A DNA stretch of 25,871 nt from positions 1 through 25,871 of the IMG/VR virus record IMGVR_UViG_3300007276_000260. One strand, 5' to 3'. This stretch comes from a virus. The position numbers were made by a program, and so were the translations under genes. Positions 14,656 through 24,349 of this stretch are shown here, piece by piece. Every line of letters starts with the position of its first letter. The stretch's first letter is position 1. The notes beneath the pieces were generated by a model. It saw nothing but the letters and a program-made list of their open reading frames with translations, was not told the DNA's origin and did not search any database.

Positions 14656-15051
14656 ATGGACCCATTCACATGGATGGCAATATTATCGACGATCAGTGCT
14701 GGTAGTTCAGTCTACGCAGGCCAGCAAGAATCAGAGGCTAATAAGGCTCAGGCAAGAGAATCTGAGCGTGTAGGTGCTGAAAAGTTGAAAGTCGAAAAAG
14801 AACGCGGAAAAAGAATGCGAAGCACTCAGAAGACCGCCGCTCAAGCTGGGGGATTATCTTCTGATTACGGTACTCCGCAACAAGTCATGCTAGAAACTTT
14901 AGTAAATTCAGTGCGAGAGCAAGAAGCTATTATTGCTAGTGCTAAAGCTGAATCTAGTGCGTACAGAAAAAGAGCAAAAATAGCAAAGATATCTGCTATA
15001 GGAGAAGCAGGAAGCAGCTTTACTCCATTGGCTGGAAGGTGGAGTGATTAA
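14656..15051 (+). CDS. Internal virion protein, T7 gp14-like
   Basis: A 131-aa protein. It opens with a short hydrophobic stretch (DPFTWMAILSTISAGSSVYAG) and continues with an Ala/Glu/Arg-rich helix typical of gp14-like ejection proteins. The segment KRMRSTQKTAAQAGGLSSDYGTPQQVMLET fits their usual pattern, with a small-residue turn followed by GTP or GSP and a second helix. In T7, gp14 leaves the particle first and forms a pore in the outer membrane. At 131 aa it is shorter than T7 gp14 (196 aa) but similar to many relatives. The ribosome binding site AGGGGG overlaps the tail tubular B stop. The next gene starts 2 nt after its stop. Confidence 0.8.
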   Translation: MDPFTWMAILSTISAGSSVYAGQQESEANKAQARESERVGAEKLKVEKERGKRMRSTQKTAAQAGGLSSDYGTPQQVMLETLVNSVREQEAIIASAKAESSAYRKRAKIAKISAIGEAGSSFTPLAGRWSD

Positions 15052-15053
15052 CG

Positions 15054-18000
15054 ATGGCAATTAATATACCCCGAAGCCCAATTAGCCAAGCCGCAACTCA
15101 AAGAAGGTCGTTACTGCCTGCTCAAGAAGCAAGCCGTATTGCAAAGTCTTTTAAATCAGTTGTAGACACTGCTCAAGAAATATCGATGGATTATTATGAT
15201 AAAAAAGCTCAAGTAGAAGCGGGTAATTTTAACAGTAATCTAAAGACGTTTTCGGAACAGCAGGAGAAGAGTTTTCAAGATTCTGCTCGCAGTATTGGCA
15301 TGAGTGAACAAGAAGACCCTATGGACAGAGAGGCTCAGTTATTTGAGTTGGGTCAGACCTATATCGACAATTTGAAAACCTTTGTCGATACGGAAACAGA
15401 AAATATGGGGCCACTTGCTAAAAAAAGACTGGCTCCACAAATGCAAAAAGCCCTTACTAATTTAAGAAAAGATCCGTCTGGTTTGATGCTCGATCTGACT
15501 TCTAGCATGGAAAAAGGTCAAATAGATTCAATTAAACAACGTGCTTTAGGTGACTACCAAGAATACCCAACAGATGATTTACCAAACCAAATTATAAAAG
15601 ACTTTAATGAGTTAAAAGCATTTGAAGATTTAGGCCGGATTTCTACAGAAGAAGTTAAGAATCTTGAGAAATATACGGTTAACAATATTTCAAACGCATA
15701 CGGTTTGGGAGCCAAAGCCCAGACTCAATTAGCTGTAGACATAATGAGCGGAAAGTTTAATCAACTTCCAAAACCAATGGTCACAGACTTAAATTCTTTT
15801 GTACTTTCAAATCTTCCAACATTTGTTAAAAAAGCAGACGTACACATTAACACCCAGGTTCCGGGCCAGTTTGAAATCAATCCTCAGACTGGAAATATTG
15901 AATACAAATCACCAGACAAGTCTACGTCAGAAGACCTAATTTTTGAGTTTATTAACGGATTAAATAAACTAAATTTTACTAATGAATCTAATGAACTAAC
16001 AGTAAGTGTAGCTACCGGACAAGCAAGTCAAGCATTCGTAAATAGTGTGGGTCAGTCGGCGGCTAGTTTGCAAAACTGGCTAATGGGTAACGGCCTCAAT
16101 CCAATGATTAGCCCCAAGATGTCTACTCATATTTCCTCTTTGTATGCAGAAAATCCCGAGTTCCAAATGGGGCAAGAATACTCTGCGGAAGATCTTTTAA
16201 AATATGACCAAGCTGCTGGCGGTCTCCCTGGATTTGTCATCGATCAAATCAACAATCGCATAAAACAAAATGACATACAGATGTTTGAAACGATGTATGA
16301 GTTTATGGGGGATGCGAAAGCATTTAAAGCAGCAGATAGCACAAGCGAAGATTTCGCCATCGAACCTAGCGTGATGAAAAGAATTGTAGAATACAATACT
16401 CTTCGGAAAAGCGTACCTGACCCTGTTTCGGCTTTTAATGCTCATAACTCTGAAGAACCCAAGGGAAGCGGCGGTGGAGGAGCGAGTGGTCCCGGCGGTG
16501 TATCAGGTTCATCCGCAGACGAAAGAGCTGAAGAATTAGTTGACATTATAGGAGAAAATCCAGAATTTACTTTAAATCAGCAGACGTATTTGGTTAACAC
16601 AATTATTACCGGCGACCAACTCTCATTCATGCAGGCGGACTATAATCCATTCATAACCTTGGATAAAAAAATGCCTATAGGGGCACTACTGGCATGGGGA
16701 AATTTAAAAGCAACTACAAAGTTTGTTGAAAATGGAAATATCCTTGTGAATGGACTTTTAGACCCAGAAAAAACAGATTCACAAGGCACTCTGGCGTGGG
16801 TGCAAGATGAGATTATTCGTCAGCTTGACGCTAACCCCTCGAAGATTTCTAACTGGGAAACAATGCCTAAAGACACTAAAAAAACGTTTATTTCAGGAGC
16901 AGTGCTAGAAAGAACAGAAGAAGGTTTCTATAAAATTGCTCTAGATCCAGAACAAACTCAGGAAATATACCCTACTTTTATTGAAGAATTTTACTTGGAT
17001 TTAAATTACAAAAATTCAATGGCATTTCGCATAAGTAAGCACGGAAGTGGATTCGGATCTATTGAGCTTCAAAACGGAGTACCTCTTCATCAAGGCAAAA
17101 AGCTTAGTGAGTTAACTGCGGAGCAAGCGGCAGATGTCGTAGTTCAAGGAGCAACTGGCGGCATGAATGAACCTTATTTCGATCCTCAAAACGCAGCAGG
17201 AAGAGTTGCAGAAACTGCGTTAGGTGCTGTTGTAAAAGTAGCGTCTGTAGCAGGAACAGAAGTCTGGGAGGAAATTGAGTACGGGGTTGGAAACCTTTGG
17301 AATTTAGTTATTGCTAACATTTCTGATGATCCTACTGAAACTTGGAAGAACCTTAGATCTCGCGATTTCGAACAGGGCAAACTTGGATCTGTGGACAGAG
17401 TTCCAGAAGTAACTGTTCCGCAAGATCCAATTCCTCCGTTTTTAATGGTTCCAAGATTTAGAAATATGTACCATGAAATAATCCATACGGTTGTCAACGA
17501 CTTTCAAAATCCTGGTTCTTATGAAATAACTAATGGAGTTCAATTAAATCCAACTCTTAGCCGTGCTCTTGACCGTTTAAAAAATGTATTTACTACTGCT
17601 AGTCCAACTGGTCAAGAAAACTTCTTACAACTGATTCTTCAAAACGCAAAATTGTCAGACGATTTCCAGACAGTAGTAATGGATGTAGCTAACAAAAGAT
17701 TTCAAGAACGCCTGAAGCAAGTAATTATCGACGATCCTACAGTTATAAATGAATTTACAGCACCCCCAAATGTTCAAGCTCAATTTCGGGAAACTTTTAC
17801 TACGAATTTTTCCCTAGAAGATTACGCCAAAGGACGTATTTCTTTAATTACAAGTATAACTGACACACAAACCATTCCTGAAATTGTAAAAGACGTTCTA
17901 GATCTTGCAGACGAGGGTGCAGCAGTTCTGGCTTCTTTTGTCAATGAAAAAACTGATCAAGTCTATGAAGCGTTGCCAGATCGAATCATTAAAGATCCAT

Positions 18001-19619
18001 TGATACAAGAGCCACTAGTAAAACAAATTTTAGATGATCGTGGTGTGCAATCTGTTTTTAAGAGGGTTGAACAATTAATAGAAGAGCTTTCGGAAACCGG
18101 AAACACCTTCGTGCAAATGCTTACGGGCCGTGGTCCTAAAGGCCAAAAGTTTAGAAAAACACTGGAAGACTCTGCTGTAGGACAACTAGCTGATTTGCCA
18201 GTAGATTTTGCCACAGCGGCCAAGGATTCATTTGACAGTACCGATTTTGATTCTTTTTGGCCTGACACAATGAAAGTCGTTGAAGACGTTACCGTTGGAT
18301 ACGGAGAACTTGCCGGAAGTACCATTAAAGTTCTTGCTTACGATCTGTGGAAACAGATTATCGAACAATCACCAAAAGGATCTCTGCCGGTTGACGAAAA
18401 TGCACCTTTTTATAAAGCTATTGGAGAAATAGTCGGAGGAGCCGCCGAAGGAGCCTGGTCCACAGTAAGAACCTTGTACTACGATGCACCCAAGGCAATG
18501 GGTAAAGCGTTTATGGACTCACAAATGGGTAAAGAACTTAAACCAGTTTTTGACGTTGCAGAAGAAGTTTTTGACGCTGGATCAGAAATTGCTGGCGGTG
18601 CCGCTGGTTTAGCTGGGGAGACTTTAAAGTTTCCGTTTGCTTTGATTGAAGATCTTTCAGAAGCAACAGCAAAGCAACCACCTGTTGACACAAAAGATAA
18701 AATGAAATCTTTAACAGAATCTGCTTTTGGTCGAATTGTAATTGATACTTCTAAAGGCTTTATTGATCTCTATACAGAAACTTTAAAAGTTCCGTATATG
18801 ATTCTAGAGCAATGGCCAAAAACTAAATCTCCAGAAAAAGTTACCGGAGCGGTAAAACCTGTAAACCCATTCCCAAGTTTAGAAAATAGATTTATGGGAC
18901 AGTTGCGTATGAACGTAGATGTTCGTATGGAGAACGGGGTAGAAATATCTATTCCAGGTCAGGCTCAAATAAACAACGGTATGTTGCGAGTCGTTCCTGA
19001 TAATCCTCGCTACTCTAACCTTCTTAATGGCCAGAACATAGAAATCAAAATAAACCCTATTACTCCTATTCAAGATGCTTTGGGTCAAAGTATCCAGTTC
19101 GGCTCTGACGCTCTGCCTTCAATTCCAACAACTAAATTCGGCAAGCCGTATGTACCAGAGGATTTAGAGAGCAATGTTGAGCAGTGGAAAAAAGACAATG
19201 CTGATTTCAACACTATGCCTAGAAAAGATGGATCTTATTATCCATCTAATTATGACATGGATGTTAGAAATGTGCAGCGTTTTGTATCTTCTAATGAACC
19301 TAAAGCAATCCGTGAAATTTCCAAAATGCTATATGCATCTATTGATTCTGAAGACAAAGATTTTTTATTCGTAAGCGGCCTAATTAAGAAACCTAAAGGA
19401 GCTAGAAAAGGCTGGTACGGAAAATATTACACAACGGAAAGCCAGAAAATGTTGGAATCTTACGGTCAAAATCCAAACGCGGCATTAAAGACTATGCAGA
19501 CTGGATTATCTCAAGTGATGCCTGGTAACTCTACCGTGTTTATTCTAGGTCTCACAAACCAACAATTTTTCTCTTTGGTAGAAGATTTACATAACTTGTA
19601 TGAAATGGAATCCAAATGA
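15054..19619 (+). CDS. Internal virion (ejection) protein, gp15-position, 1521 aa
   Basis: A very large, mostly helical protein in the place of T7 gp15. The N-terminal 450 residues (QAATQRRSLLPAQEASRIAKSF, then long Lys/Glu/Gln-rich helices with QVEAGNFNSNLKTF) look like the start of gp15-like internal core proteins. A Gly/Ser linker GSGGGGASGPGGVSGSS at about 470-486 divides the protein. The C-terminal two-thirds is of unknown fold, with amphipathic Gly/Ala helices such as GEIVGGAAEGAW and GSEIAGGAAGLAGETLKF (about 1125-1205). I see no lytic transglycosylase or peptidase motif. It is about twice T7 gp15 (747 aa), so it may combine functions. The role is inferred from order: after gp14-like, before gp16-like, with a 4-nt ATGA overlap to the next gene. 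Confidence 0.75.
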   Translation: MAINIPRSPISQAATQRRSLLPAQEASRIAKSFKSVVDTAQEISMDYYDKKAQVEAGNFNSNLKTFSEQQEKSFQDSARSIGMSEQEDPMDREAQLFELGQTYIDNLKTFVDTETENMGPLAKKRLAPQMQKALTNLRKDPSGLMLDLTSSMEKGQIDSIKQRALGDYQEYPTDDLPNQIIKDFNELKAFEDLGRISTEEVKNLEKYTVNNISNAYGLGAKAQTQLAVDIMSGKFNQLPKPMVTDLNSFVLSNLPTFVKKADVHINTQVPGQFEINPQTGNIEYKSPDKSTSEDLIFEFINGLNKLNFTNESNELTVSVATGQASQAFVNSVGQSAASLQNWLMGNGLNPMISPKMSTHISSLYAENPEFQMGQEYSAEDLLKYDQAAGGLPGFVIDQINNRIKQNDIQMFETMYEFMGDAKAFKAADSTSEDFAIEPSVMKRIVEYNTLRKSVPDPVSAFNAHNSEEPKGSGGGGASGPGGVSGSSADERAEELVDIIGENPEFTLNQQTYLVNTIITGDQLSFMQADYNPFITLDKKMPIGALLAWGNLKATTKFVENGNILVNGLLDPEKTDSQGTLAWVQDEIIRQLDANPSKISNWETMPKDTKKTFISGAVLERTEEGFYKIALDPEQTQEIYPTFIEEFYLDLNYKNSMAFRISKHGSGFGSIELQNGVPLHQGKKLSELTAEQAADVVVQGATGGMNEPYFDPQNAAGRVAETALGAVVKVASVAGTEVWEEIEYGVGNLWNLVIANISDDPTETWKNLRSRDFEQGKLGSVDRVPEVTVPQDPIPPFLMVPRFRNMYHEIIHTVVNDFQNPGSYEITNGVQLNPTLSRALDRLKNVFTTASPTGQENFLQLILQNAKLSDDFQTVVMDVANKRFQERLKQVIIDDPTVINEFTAPPNVQAQFRETFTTNFSLEDYAKGRISLITSITDTQTIPEIVKDVLDLADEGAAVLASFVNEKTDQVYEALPDRIIKDPLIQEPLVKQILDDRGVQSVFKRVEQLIEELSETGNTFVQMLTGRGPKGQKFRKTLEDSAVGQLADLPVDFATAAKDSFDSTDFDSFWPDTMKVVEDVTVGYGELAGSTIKVLAYDLWKQIIEQSPKGSLPVDENAPFYKAIGEIVGGAAEGAWSTVRTLYYDAPKAMGKAFMDSQMGKELKPVFDVAEEVFDAGSEIAGGAAGLAGETLKFPFALIEDLSEATAKQPPVDTKDKMKSLTESAFGRIVIDTSKGFIDLYTETLKVPYMILEQWPKTKSPEKVTGAVKPVNPFPSLENRFMGQLRMNVDVRMENGVEISIPGQAQINNGMLRVVPDNPRYSNLLNGQNIEIKINPITPIQDALGQSIQFGSDALPSIPTTKFGKPYVPEDLESNVEQWKKDNADFNTMPRKDGSYYPSNYDMDVRNVQRFVSSNEPKAIREISKMLYASIDSEDKDFLFVSGLIKKPKGARKGWYGKYYTTESQKMLESYGQNPNAALKTMQTGLSQVMPGNSTVFILGLTNQQFFSLVEDLHNLYEMESK

Positions 19620-22600
19620 ACCAACAAGAAATCTTTAACCAACACCTGAAAAACAAAAGCAGTTATGACCAATTGACCATGTTGTCAAATTTAAGTAACG
19701 AAACCAGAGCCAGATTTTTAATGCAGCCGACTCGTGTCAGTGGATTTATGGAAACAGCCGGTGCTTTTTTTCGACAGACAAACACAGTAAAGAACTTCGC
19801 AACAGGACTTTGGGATCGTGACTATGCTAAAGACTCTAATTACAATGCTATTGAAGACGTAGATATTAAAAACAATGCTTGGATAAAAGAACTTTATCCC
19901 GATGCCTATGCTTCAATTATAAACTCCAATAATCGTCTTGAAACCGTACATAAATTAGAGCAGGTAAAAAGAGAACACCATGACCGGCAAATTATAGAGC
20001 AAGCGGGAATAGGGACTGGTTTAGCAGCAGGTCTTGGAGCTGGTCTTTTAGATCCGATTAATTACATTGCTCTAGGTGGGGCCATGAGAACCGCCAAGGC
20101 TGTTGGGTTAGCCACGAGGCCACTGGCCGTCGGAGCGGTCGGAGCGACTGAGAACGTCATTGGCTTATCCGTAGCGGAGCCTTTTCTTAGAGCCGCACAA
20201 ATGACTCGTACAGACGAAGAGTTTCATCGTGACCTCTTTGGTGGCGTGGCACTTGGAGGGCTATTTGGGGGCATTTCTGGTTCTATAAGTTCGGCATCTA
20301 CTGCGACAAGCCGAGCATTATTAGGAACAGACAATCCAGAGAGTTTAATTTCTCAACAGGGAATAAACGATTATTTGCAAAACAATCCTGAACAAGCTCA
20401 GAGATTAGATGATCTTCTCGACGGAGATCAAGGTTTTGCTGTTTATGGAGAAACAAGAGAAGAACTTTCTGGAATTTTATTAGAAGCAACTAGGGGCACA
20501 AATCCTGAGTTAGCTAGAATTTTAGGCCAAGATACTTTCTTTGGAAAAATGCTAGTAAAATTCTTATTCTTGAATCCGGCAATGAATCTTTCTAGGTCTA
20601 ATTCGCAGTTTGCCAGGGCGGCCTTGGATATCATGACCAAGCCAGCAATTCTAAGAGAGAATACTTTAGATACGCAGAGCATTGAAGCGGTTTTAGGAGT
20701 CGCTGAAGTAGCCGCTGGCCGTATAGAAGTACGCATGGATACGGAAATATCAAGTTATATAGCTAATGGTGGCAGACTTTCAAAACAAGAAGTCCTAGAT
20801 TTAGCAGGAAGAGCGGCAGTAAGGACTGATATTGTAGATCCACAAAATGCTGCTAACGATTTCGTCATTGACGAGATCACAGGTGAACTAATAGAAGTCA
20901 ATCCTTTTGCTGGTTTAGGCCAAGCTGAGATTGATGTTATTCAAAAAGTAGCGGGAATTAATCGTCAATTTTCTGACGCAATGAGAAAGACAGCCGTTAC
21001 AGCAGGAGCATTTACAGAACAACAAATCGATGCTGTATTTGCCAGCAACTATTTGCAGAGAAGATATAAAAGAGACAAAATTGATATGCACCCTGAACAG
21101 TTACGTGCAGTATTGATAAAGGCTTTTGAACATAAGAGATTGACAGAATTACCTGGATTGATAAGTGAAAGAGACGCAGTTAAACAACAATTAGACGATA
21201 TCAATAACCGTTTGCGTAATATGGCTCCAGATAATCCTGACCGAAGAGCGTTGGAATATGATAGTGAGCAATTAAATGATAGTTTAAATCAATACCAAAG
21301 AAGTATTGATGATCTTGGAAATCCTGATAACTGGGAAAATTTAGCAAATGCTGTTGAACTTCGTTTGAGAGATCAAATAGAAGATGACAGCGGCGGCCAA
21401 GTCAGAAGCACTAACAGTTTAAATAATCGTGTATTGGATATTGAAGACCGTTTCCTGTCTCCTTTTATAGAACATAATGTTTCCACTCTCCAAAAACAAC
21501 AGGTTCGAGTTCTTCTGCCTCAGCTAATGGCTGCGAATGCAATGGGGAATCACATGGACGGATTTCGTCTTAGCCCTGCATTGCAGACTAGATATACAAA
21601 TGTAGTAAACAGACTTGAGGAAATGAACACAAATCCTGATCGTTTTGGTTTTGAAGAGATCAATGAAACTAGGCTAGAATTAGAAGAAATCCTTGACGAT
21701 GCGTCTCACTTGGAATTGCAATCTAACTTACGAGTCAATCTAGATTTAGAAAGATTAGGCCACACGAGTCAGCAGGATTTGCAAGAAACGCTAAACAGTT
21801 TAGTTACAAATCTTAAAGAAGCTAGAAAAGGCTACCGAAGAACCCAACTGGAAATTAGAAATATATCTGAAAAGTTACGACTCGCAAGAGCTACTAATTT
21901 AGGCAGATCATTAATTCAAGATCTTGAAAATCAACTTACAGAGTTAAACGCTAACGCTCTTGAGTTTAAAAACACGATGGGTAACCAAAGAACTCAAATA
22001 AATAAGTACGCAGACAATGCAGTTGTAAGCGGAACAAACGAATTAAATATTGATTTTAATACTAGCAAGTTTGGTTTAAACGAGATCAATTTTGAAGGGG
22101 CTGTAACTCCCGCTCAAATGTTGCAGAGACTTATTGTTACTAACAAATCTAGAGTATTAGCCTCTGTAGCCAACTCTCGCCGTAAATCATATATGGTCAA
22201 CAACAACTCCCAACAACTTCAAGTTCAATTGCAACTAGACTTCCAGAGAATGCAACGAGATATTGACGCGGATTCTAGTTTGTCGTTTAAAAGAAAGACT
22301 AGAGAAAAAGAAAAGTTACGCAAAAAAATGGATCGAGATTTACAGGACTTAAAGGTTGTTTTTGACAGGTTACGCGGAAGAGATACTCCTGGAGATGCTT
22401 TGGGAAGAATCGGAAAAACTGTTAGGGATTTAAACTACTCTCGATTGGGTGGTGGATTTTTAATTTCCAGTATGCCCGACGCACTGGTTGGCGTTGCTCA
22501 AGTTGGATTACCTAATTATTTGCGAGCCTTTGCAACGCGATTAAATCCATTTATTAGTAAAGCTGAGTATCGCAGGGATATAGCAGAATATTTATATGCA

Positions 22601-23779
22601 AATGAAGCAGTCCTTGGCGGAGATCGTAACAGAAGAATTCATGGACTCGACCCGCTTGACCCTGACCGGCAAAATATTGTCGAGCGAGCTGGAGAAAGCG
22701 TTGCTAATACAATGGGTCGATGGTTAGGGCTAAATAGTTGGAATGGCATGATGAAAGAAATTAATGCTATTGCTATTCAAAACAAAACGATGTCGATTGC
22801 GAAAAAGATTCAGCAGGGAAAAAGACTTTCTAGAAGCGACAAAGGTTTTATTCAGGGGACTGGTATCGGAGAAGACCAGTTTCGTCGGTGGGCTTCATAC
22901 CAAGATTCGTTTGGTCAAAACAAAAAAACATTTATAGGCGGAGACTTTTATCATCCTCAAACTGGGATGTGGAACACGCTTCCTGGAGTTGACGAAAACT
23001 TAGTTCGTCAAGATCGCTTGGCTTTTGAGCGGTTTATTTTTCAGAGAGTAAATCAAACAATTGTTACTCCAGGTGCCGCTGATTTGCCGAGATGGATGAC
23101 AAATACCGAACTAGGAAGAATTGCAGGCCAGTTTGGTTCTTTCTCTATGGCTGCAACTTCTCAAGCAACAATTCCTATGATTCAGAAAATGGCTATGGGA
23201 GATATGAACCAAGTTATTATGTTTATTGGAACAGCCTCCCTTGGAGCCGCATCGTACTGGATACGACAAGCATTGAATGGGAAAGATCCTTTTGAAGACG
23301 AAGAAAAAAGAGATAGAAAAGGCCGACTCATTGCACGAGTGCCTTGGTGGAAAAAGTCTATTGTTGAAGGTATAGACCGAGGAGGTACGTTAGGTTGGCT
23401 TTCTCAAGGAAATGCAATGTCGGAAAGACTGACAGGATTCGGAGTTTCAACTCTGACAGGCACAGGAGCTTTAACTCGTATGCAAGCAAGGTCGAGAGTC
23501 GATACTTTATTCGGGCCTACCGCCGGCCTAATAAACGATTTTACAGGAGTAATCGGAGCGGGTTTCGATAAAGCGATTAAAGGTGAGGATTTTAGTGAAG
23601 GCGATTACAACGCAAGCCGTCGTATGATTCCGTTGCAAAATTTATTTCAACTTAGACTAGGACTTGACGTACTACCAAGTTTGAACCGGCAACGGCAGAA
23701 CCCATTAAAGTATAGAAATTATCAAGACGCATATTTACCAGCCCAGCAAAAGTTAAGAAATTTAATGCAAGGACTCTAA
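19616..23779 (+). CDS. Internal virion (ejection) protein, gp16-like, 1387 aa
   Basis: A 1387-aa protein close in length to T7 gp16 (1318 aa). In T7, gp15 and gp16 build the conduit across the periplasm and inner membrane. The N-terminal part has Gly/Ala-rich hydrophobic stretches (GIGTGLAAGLGAGLLDPINYIALGG, about 137-160; VALGGLFGGISGSI, about 205-220) able to insert in a membrane. The middle (about 500-900) is long coiled coil with periodic Leu. The C-terminus resembles gp16-type ends: a TPGAADLPRWMTNTELGRIAGQFGSF segment (about 1147-1175), PWWKKSIVEGIDRGGTLGWLS (about 1243-1263) and FGPTAGLINDF. Unlike T7 gp16, no transglycosylase motif is visible at the N-terminus. The ATG overlaps the upstream stop by 4 nt (ATGA). 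Confidence 0.82.
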   Translation: MNQQEIFNQHLKNKSSYDQLTMLSNLSNETRARFLMQPTRVSGFMETAGAFFRQTNTVKNFATGLWDRDYAKDSNYNAIEDVDIKNNAWIKELYPDAYASIINSNNRLETVHKLEQVKREHHDRQIIEQAGIGTGLAAGLGAGLLDPINYIALGGAMRTAKAVGLATRPLAVGAVGATENVIGLSVAEPFLRAAQMTRTDEEFHRDLFGGVALGGLFGGISGSISSASTATSRALLGTDNPESLISQQGINDYLQNNPEQAQRLDDLLDGDQGFAVYGETREELSGILLEATRGTNPELARILGQDTFFGKMLVKFLFLNPAMNLSRSNSQFARAALDIMTKPAILRENTLDTQSIEAVLGVAEVAAGRIEVRMDTEISSYIANGGRLSKQEVLDLAGRAAVRTDIVDPQNAANDFVIDEITGELIEVNPFAGLGQAEIDVIQKVAGINRQFSDAMRKTAVTAGAFTEQQIDAVFASNYLQRRYKRDKIDMHPEQLRAVLIKAFEHKRLTELPGLISERDAVKQQLDDINNRLRNMAPDNPDRRALEYDSEQLNDSLNQYQRSIDDLGNPDNWENLANAVELRLRDQIEDDSGGQVRSTNSLNNRVLDIEDRFLSPFIEHNVSTLQKQQVRVLLPQLMAANAMGNHMDGFRLSPALQTRYTNVVNRLEEMNTNPDRFGFEEINETRLELEEILDDASHLELQSNLRVNLDLERLGHTSQQDLQETLNSLVTNLKEARKGYRRTQLEIRNISEKLRLARATNLGRSLIQDLENQLTELNANALEFKNTMGNQRTQINKYADNAVVSGTNELNIDFNTSKFGLNEINFEGAVTPAQMLQRLIVTNKSRVLASVANSRRKSYMVNNNSQQLQVQLQLDFQRMQRDIDADSSLSFKRKTREKEKLRKKMDRDLQDLKVVFDRLRGRDTPGDALGRIGKTVRDLNYSRLGGGFLISSMPDALVGVAQVGLPNYLRAFATRLNPFISKAEYRRDIAEYLYANEAVLGGDRNRRIHGLDPLDPDRQNIVERAGESVANTMGRWLGLNSWNGMMKEINAIAIQNKTMSIAKKIQQGKRLSRSDKGFIQGTGIGEDQFRRWASYQDSFGQNKKTFIGGDFYHPQTGMWNTLPGVDENLVRQDRLAFERFIFQRVNQTIVTPGAADLPRWMTNTELGRIAGQFGSFSMAATSQATIPMIQKMAMGDMNQVIMFIGTASLGAASYWIRQALNGKDPFEDEEKRDRKGRLIARVPWWKKSIVEGIDRGGTLGWLSQGNAMSERLTGFGVSTLTGTGALTRMQARSRVDTLFGPTAGLINDFTGVIGAGFDKAIKGEDFSEGDYNASRRMIPLQNLFQLRLGLDVLPSLNRQRQNPLKYRNYQDAYLPAQQKLRNLMQGL

Positions 23780-23783
23780 TGAC

Positions 23784-24074
23784 ATGGAAAACATTGAATG
23801 GACTGGCGGTCTTGGTGCGATTGCCCTGACAATACTCATACTTAGGGAAGTTTTTTCTTTCTTGTCTAAATCAAAAAATGGCAATGGTCATGTGGCAATG
23901 GATACAAACAAAACAATGGCTCGGTTAGAAACCGAAATTAGAAAAGTAAGTCATGCAATTAACAATCTGAATCAAGTTTTAACTTTGATGCATCATGAGT
24001 TAAAAGAAAACAGAAAAGAATCTGAGGAAATTTTAAATGAAGTCAGAAGACTTCGAGAGGAAATTAGAAAATGA
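23784..24074 (+). CDS. Small membrane protein with coiled coil
   Basis: A 96-aa protein with one membrane segment (GLGAIALTILILREVFSFL, about residues 9-27), a short polar linker SKSKNGNG and a long charged coiled coil from about 44 to 96. The size and location after the gp16-like gene would suit a lysis protein (inner-membrane spanin or holin). However, acidic residues come before the membrane segment and lysines after it, so the positive-inside rule places the coiled coil in the cytoplasm, which argues against a classical inner-membrane spanin. The ribosome binding site AAGGA is 10 nt upstream. The end overlaps the lipoprotein ATG by 4 nt (ATGA), implying a functional pair. The specific role is unknown. 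Confidence 0.7.
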   Translation: MENIEWTGGLGAIALTILILREVFSFLSKSKNGNGHVAMDTNKTMARLETEIRKVSHAINNLNQVLTLMHHELKENRKESEEILNEVRRLREEIRK

Positions 24075-24307
24075 AATATTTAGTTCTGATAATGTTACTG
24101 CTAGTCGGCTGCGAAACTGTAACTGACATTTCTGATACTCTTTTTTACAGAGGAGAGGACGCGTCTAGCACAGCTGAAGACGCTCTTTCGGTTGCAAGAC
24201 CTCTGATACCTTCTCCCTGGAGCGAAGCCCTTGTAGCAACAGTTACGGCTGTAGCAACATGGTGGACTGCAAAAAGAAAATTGTTATCCCAACCTACTGC
24301 AAAATAA
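24071..24307 (+). CDS. Small lipoprotein (possible outer-membrane spanin)
   Basis: A 78-aa protein with a typical lipoprotein signal: MKYLVLIMLLLVGC, lipobox LVGC with the lipid-bearing Cys at 14, then Glu. A second hydrophobic stretch (EALVATVTAVATWW, about 53-66) is followed by basic KRK near the C-terminus, so the protein may be tethered at both ends. Lipoproteins overlapping a small one-helix membrane protein gene often form spanin pairs that disrupt the outer membrane at lysis. The second hydrophobic stretch and the predicted topology of the partner are not typical, so this is only one possibility; another is a small envelope protein for superinfection exclusion. The ribosome binding site GAGGAAA lies inside the preceding gene. 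Confidence 0.7.
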   Translation: MKYLVLIMLLLVGCETVTDISDTLFYRGEDASSTAEDALSVARPLIPSPWSEALVATVTAVATWWTAKRKLLSQPTAK

Positions 24308-24349
24308 GGTATGTTGTTTTTTGTGTTAGAAAAATAAGGAGTAAGAAAA

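Noticed and set aside
23092-23295. 67-codon + strand ORF inside the 1387-aa gene
   Set aside because: Out-of-frame shadow of a long conserved-looking gene, without a ribosome binding site.
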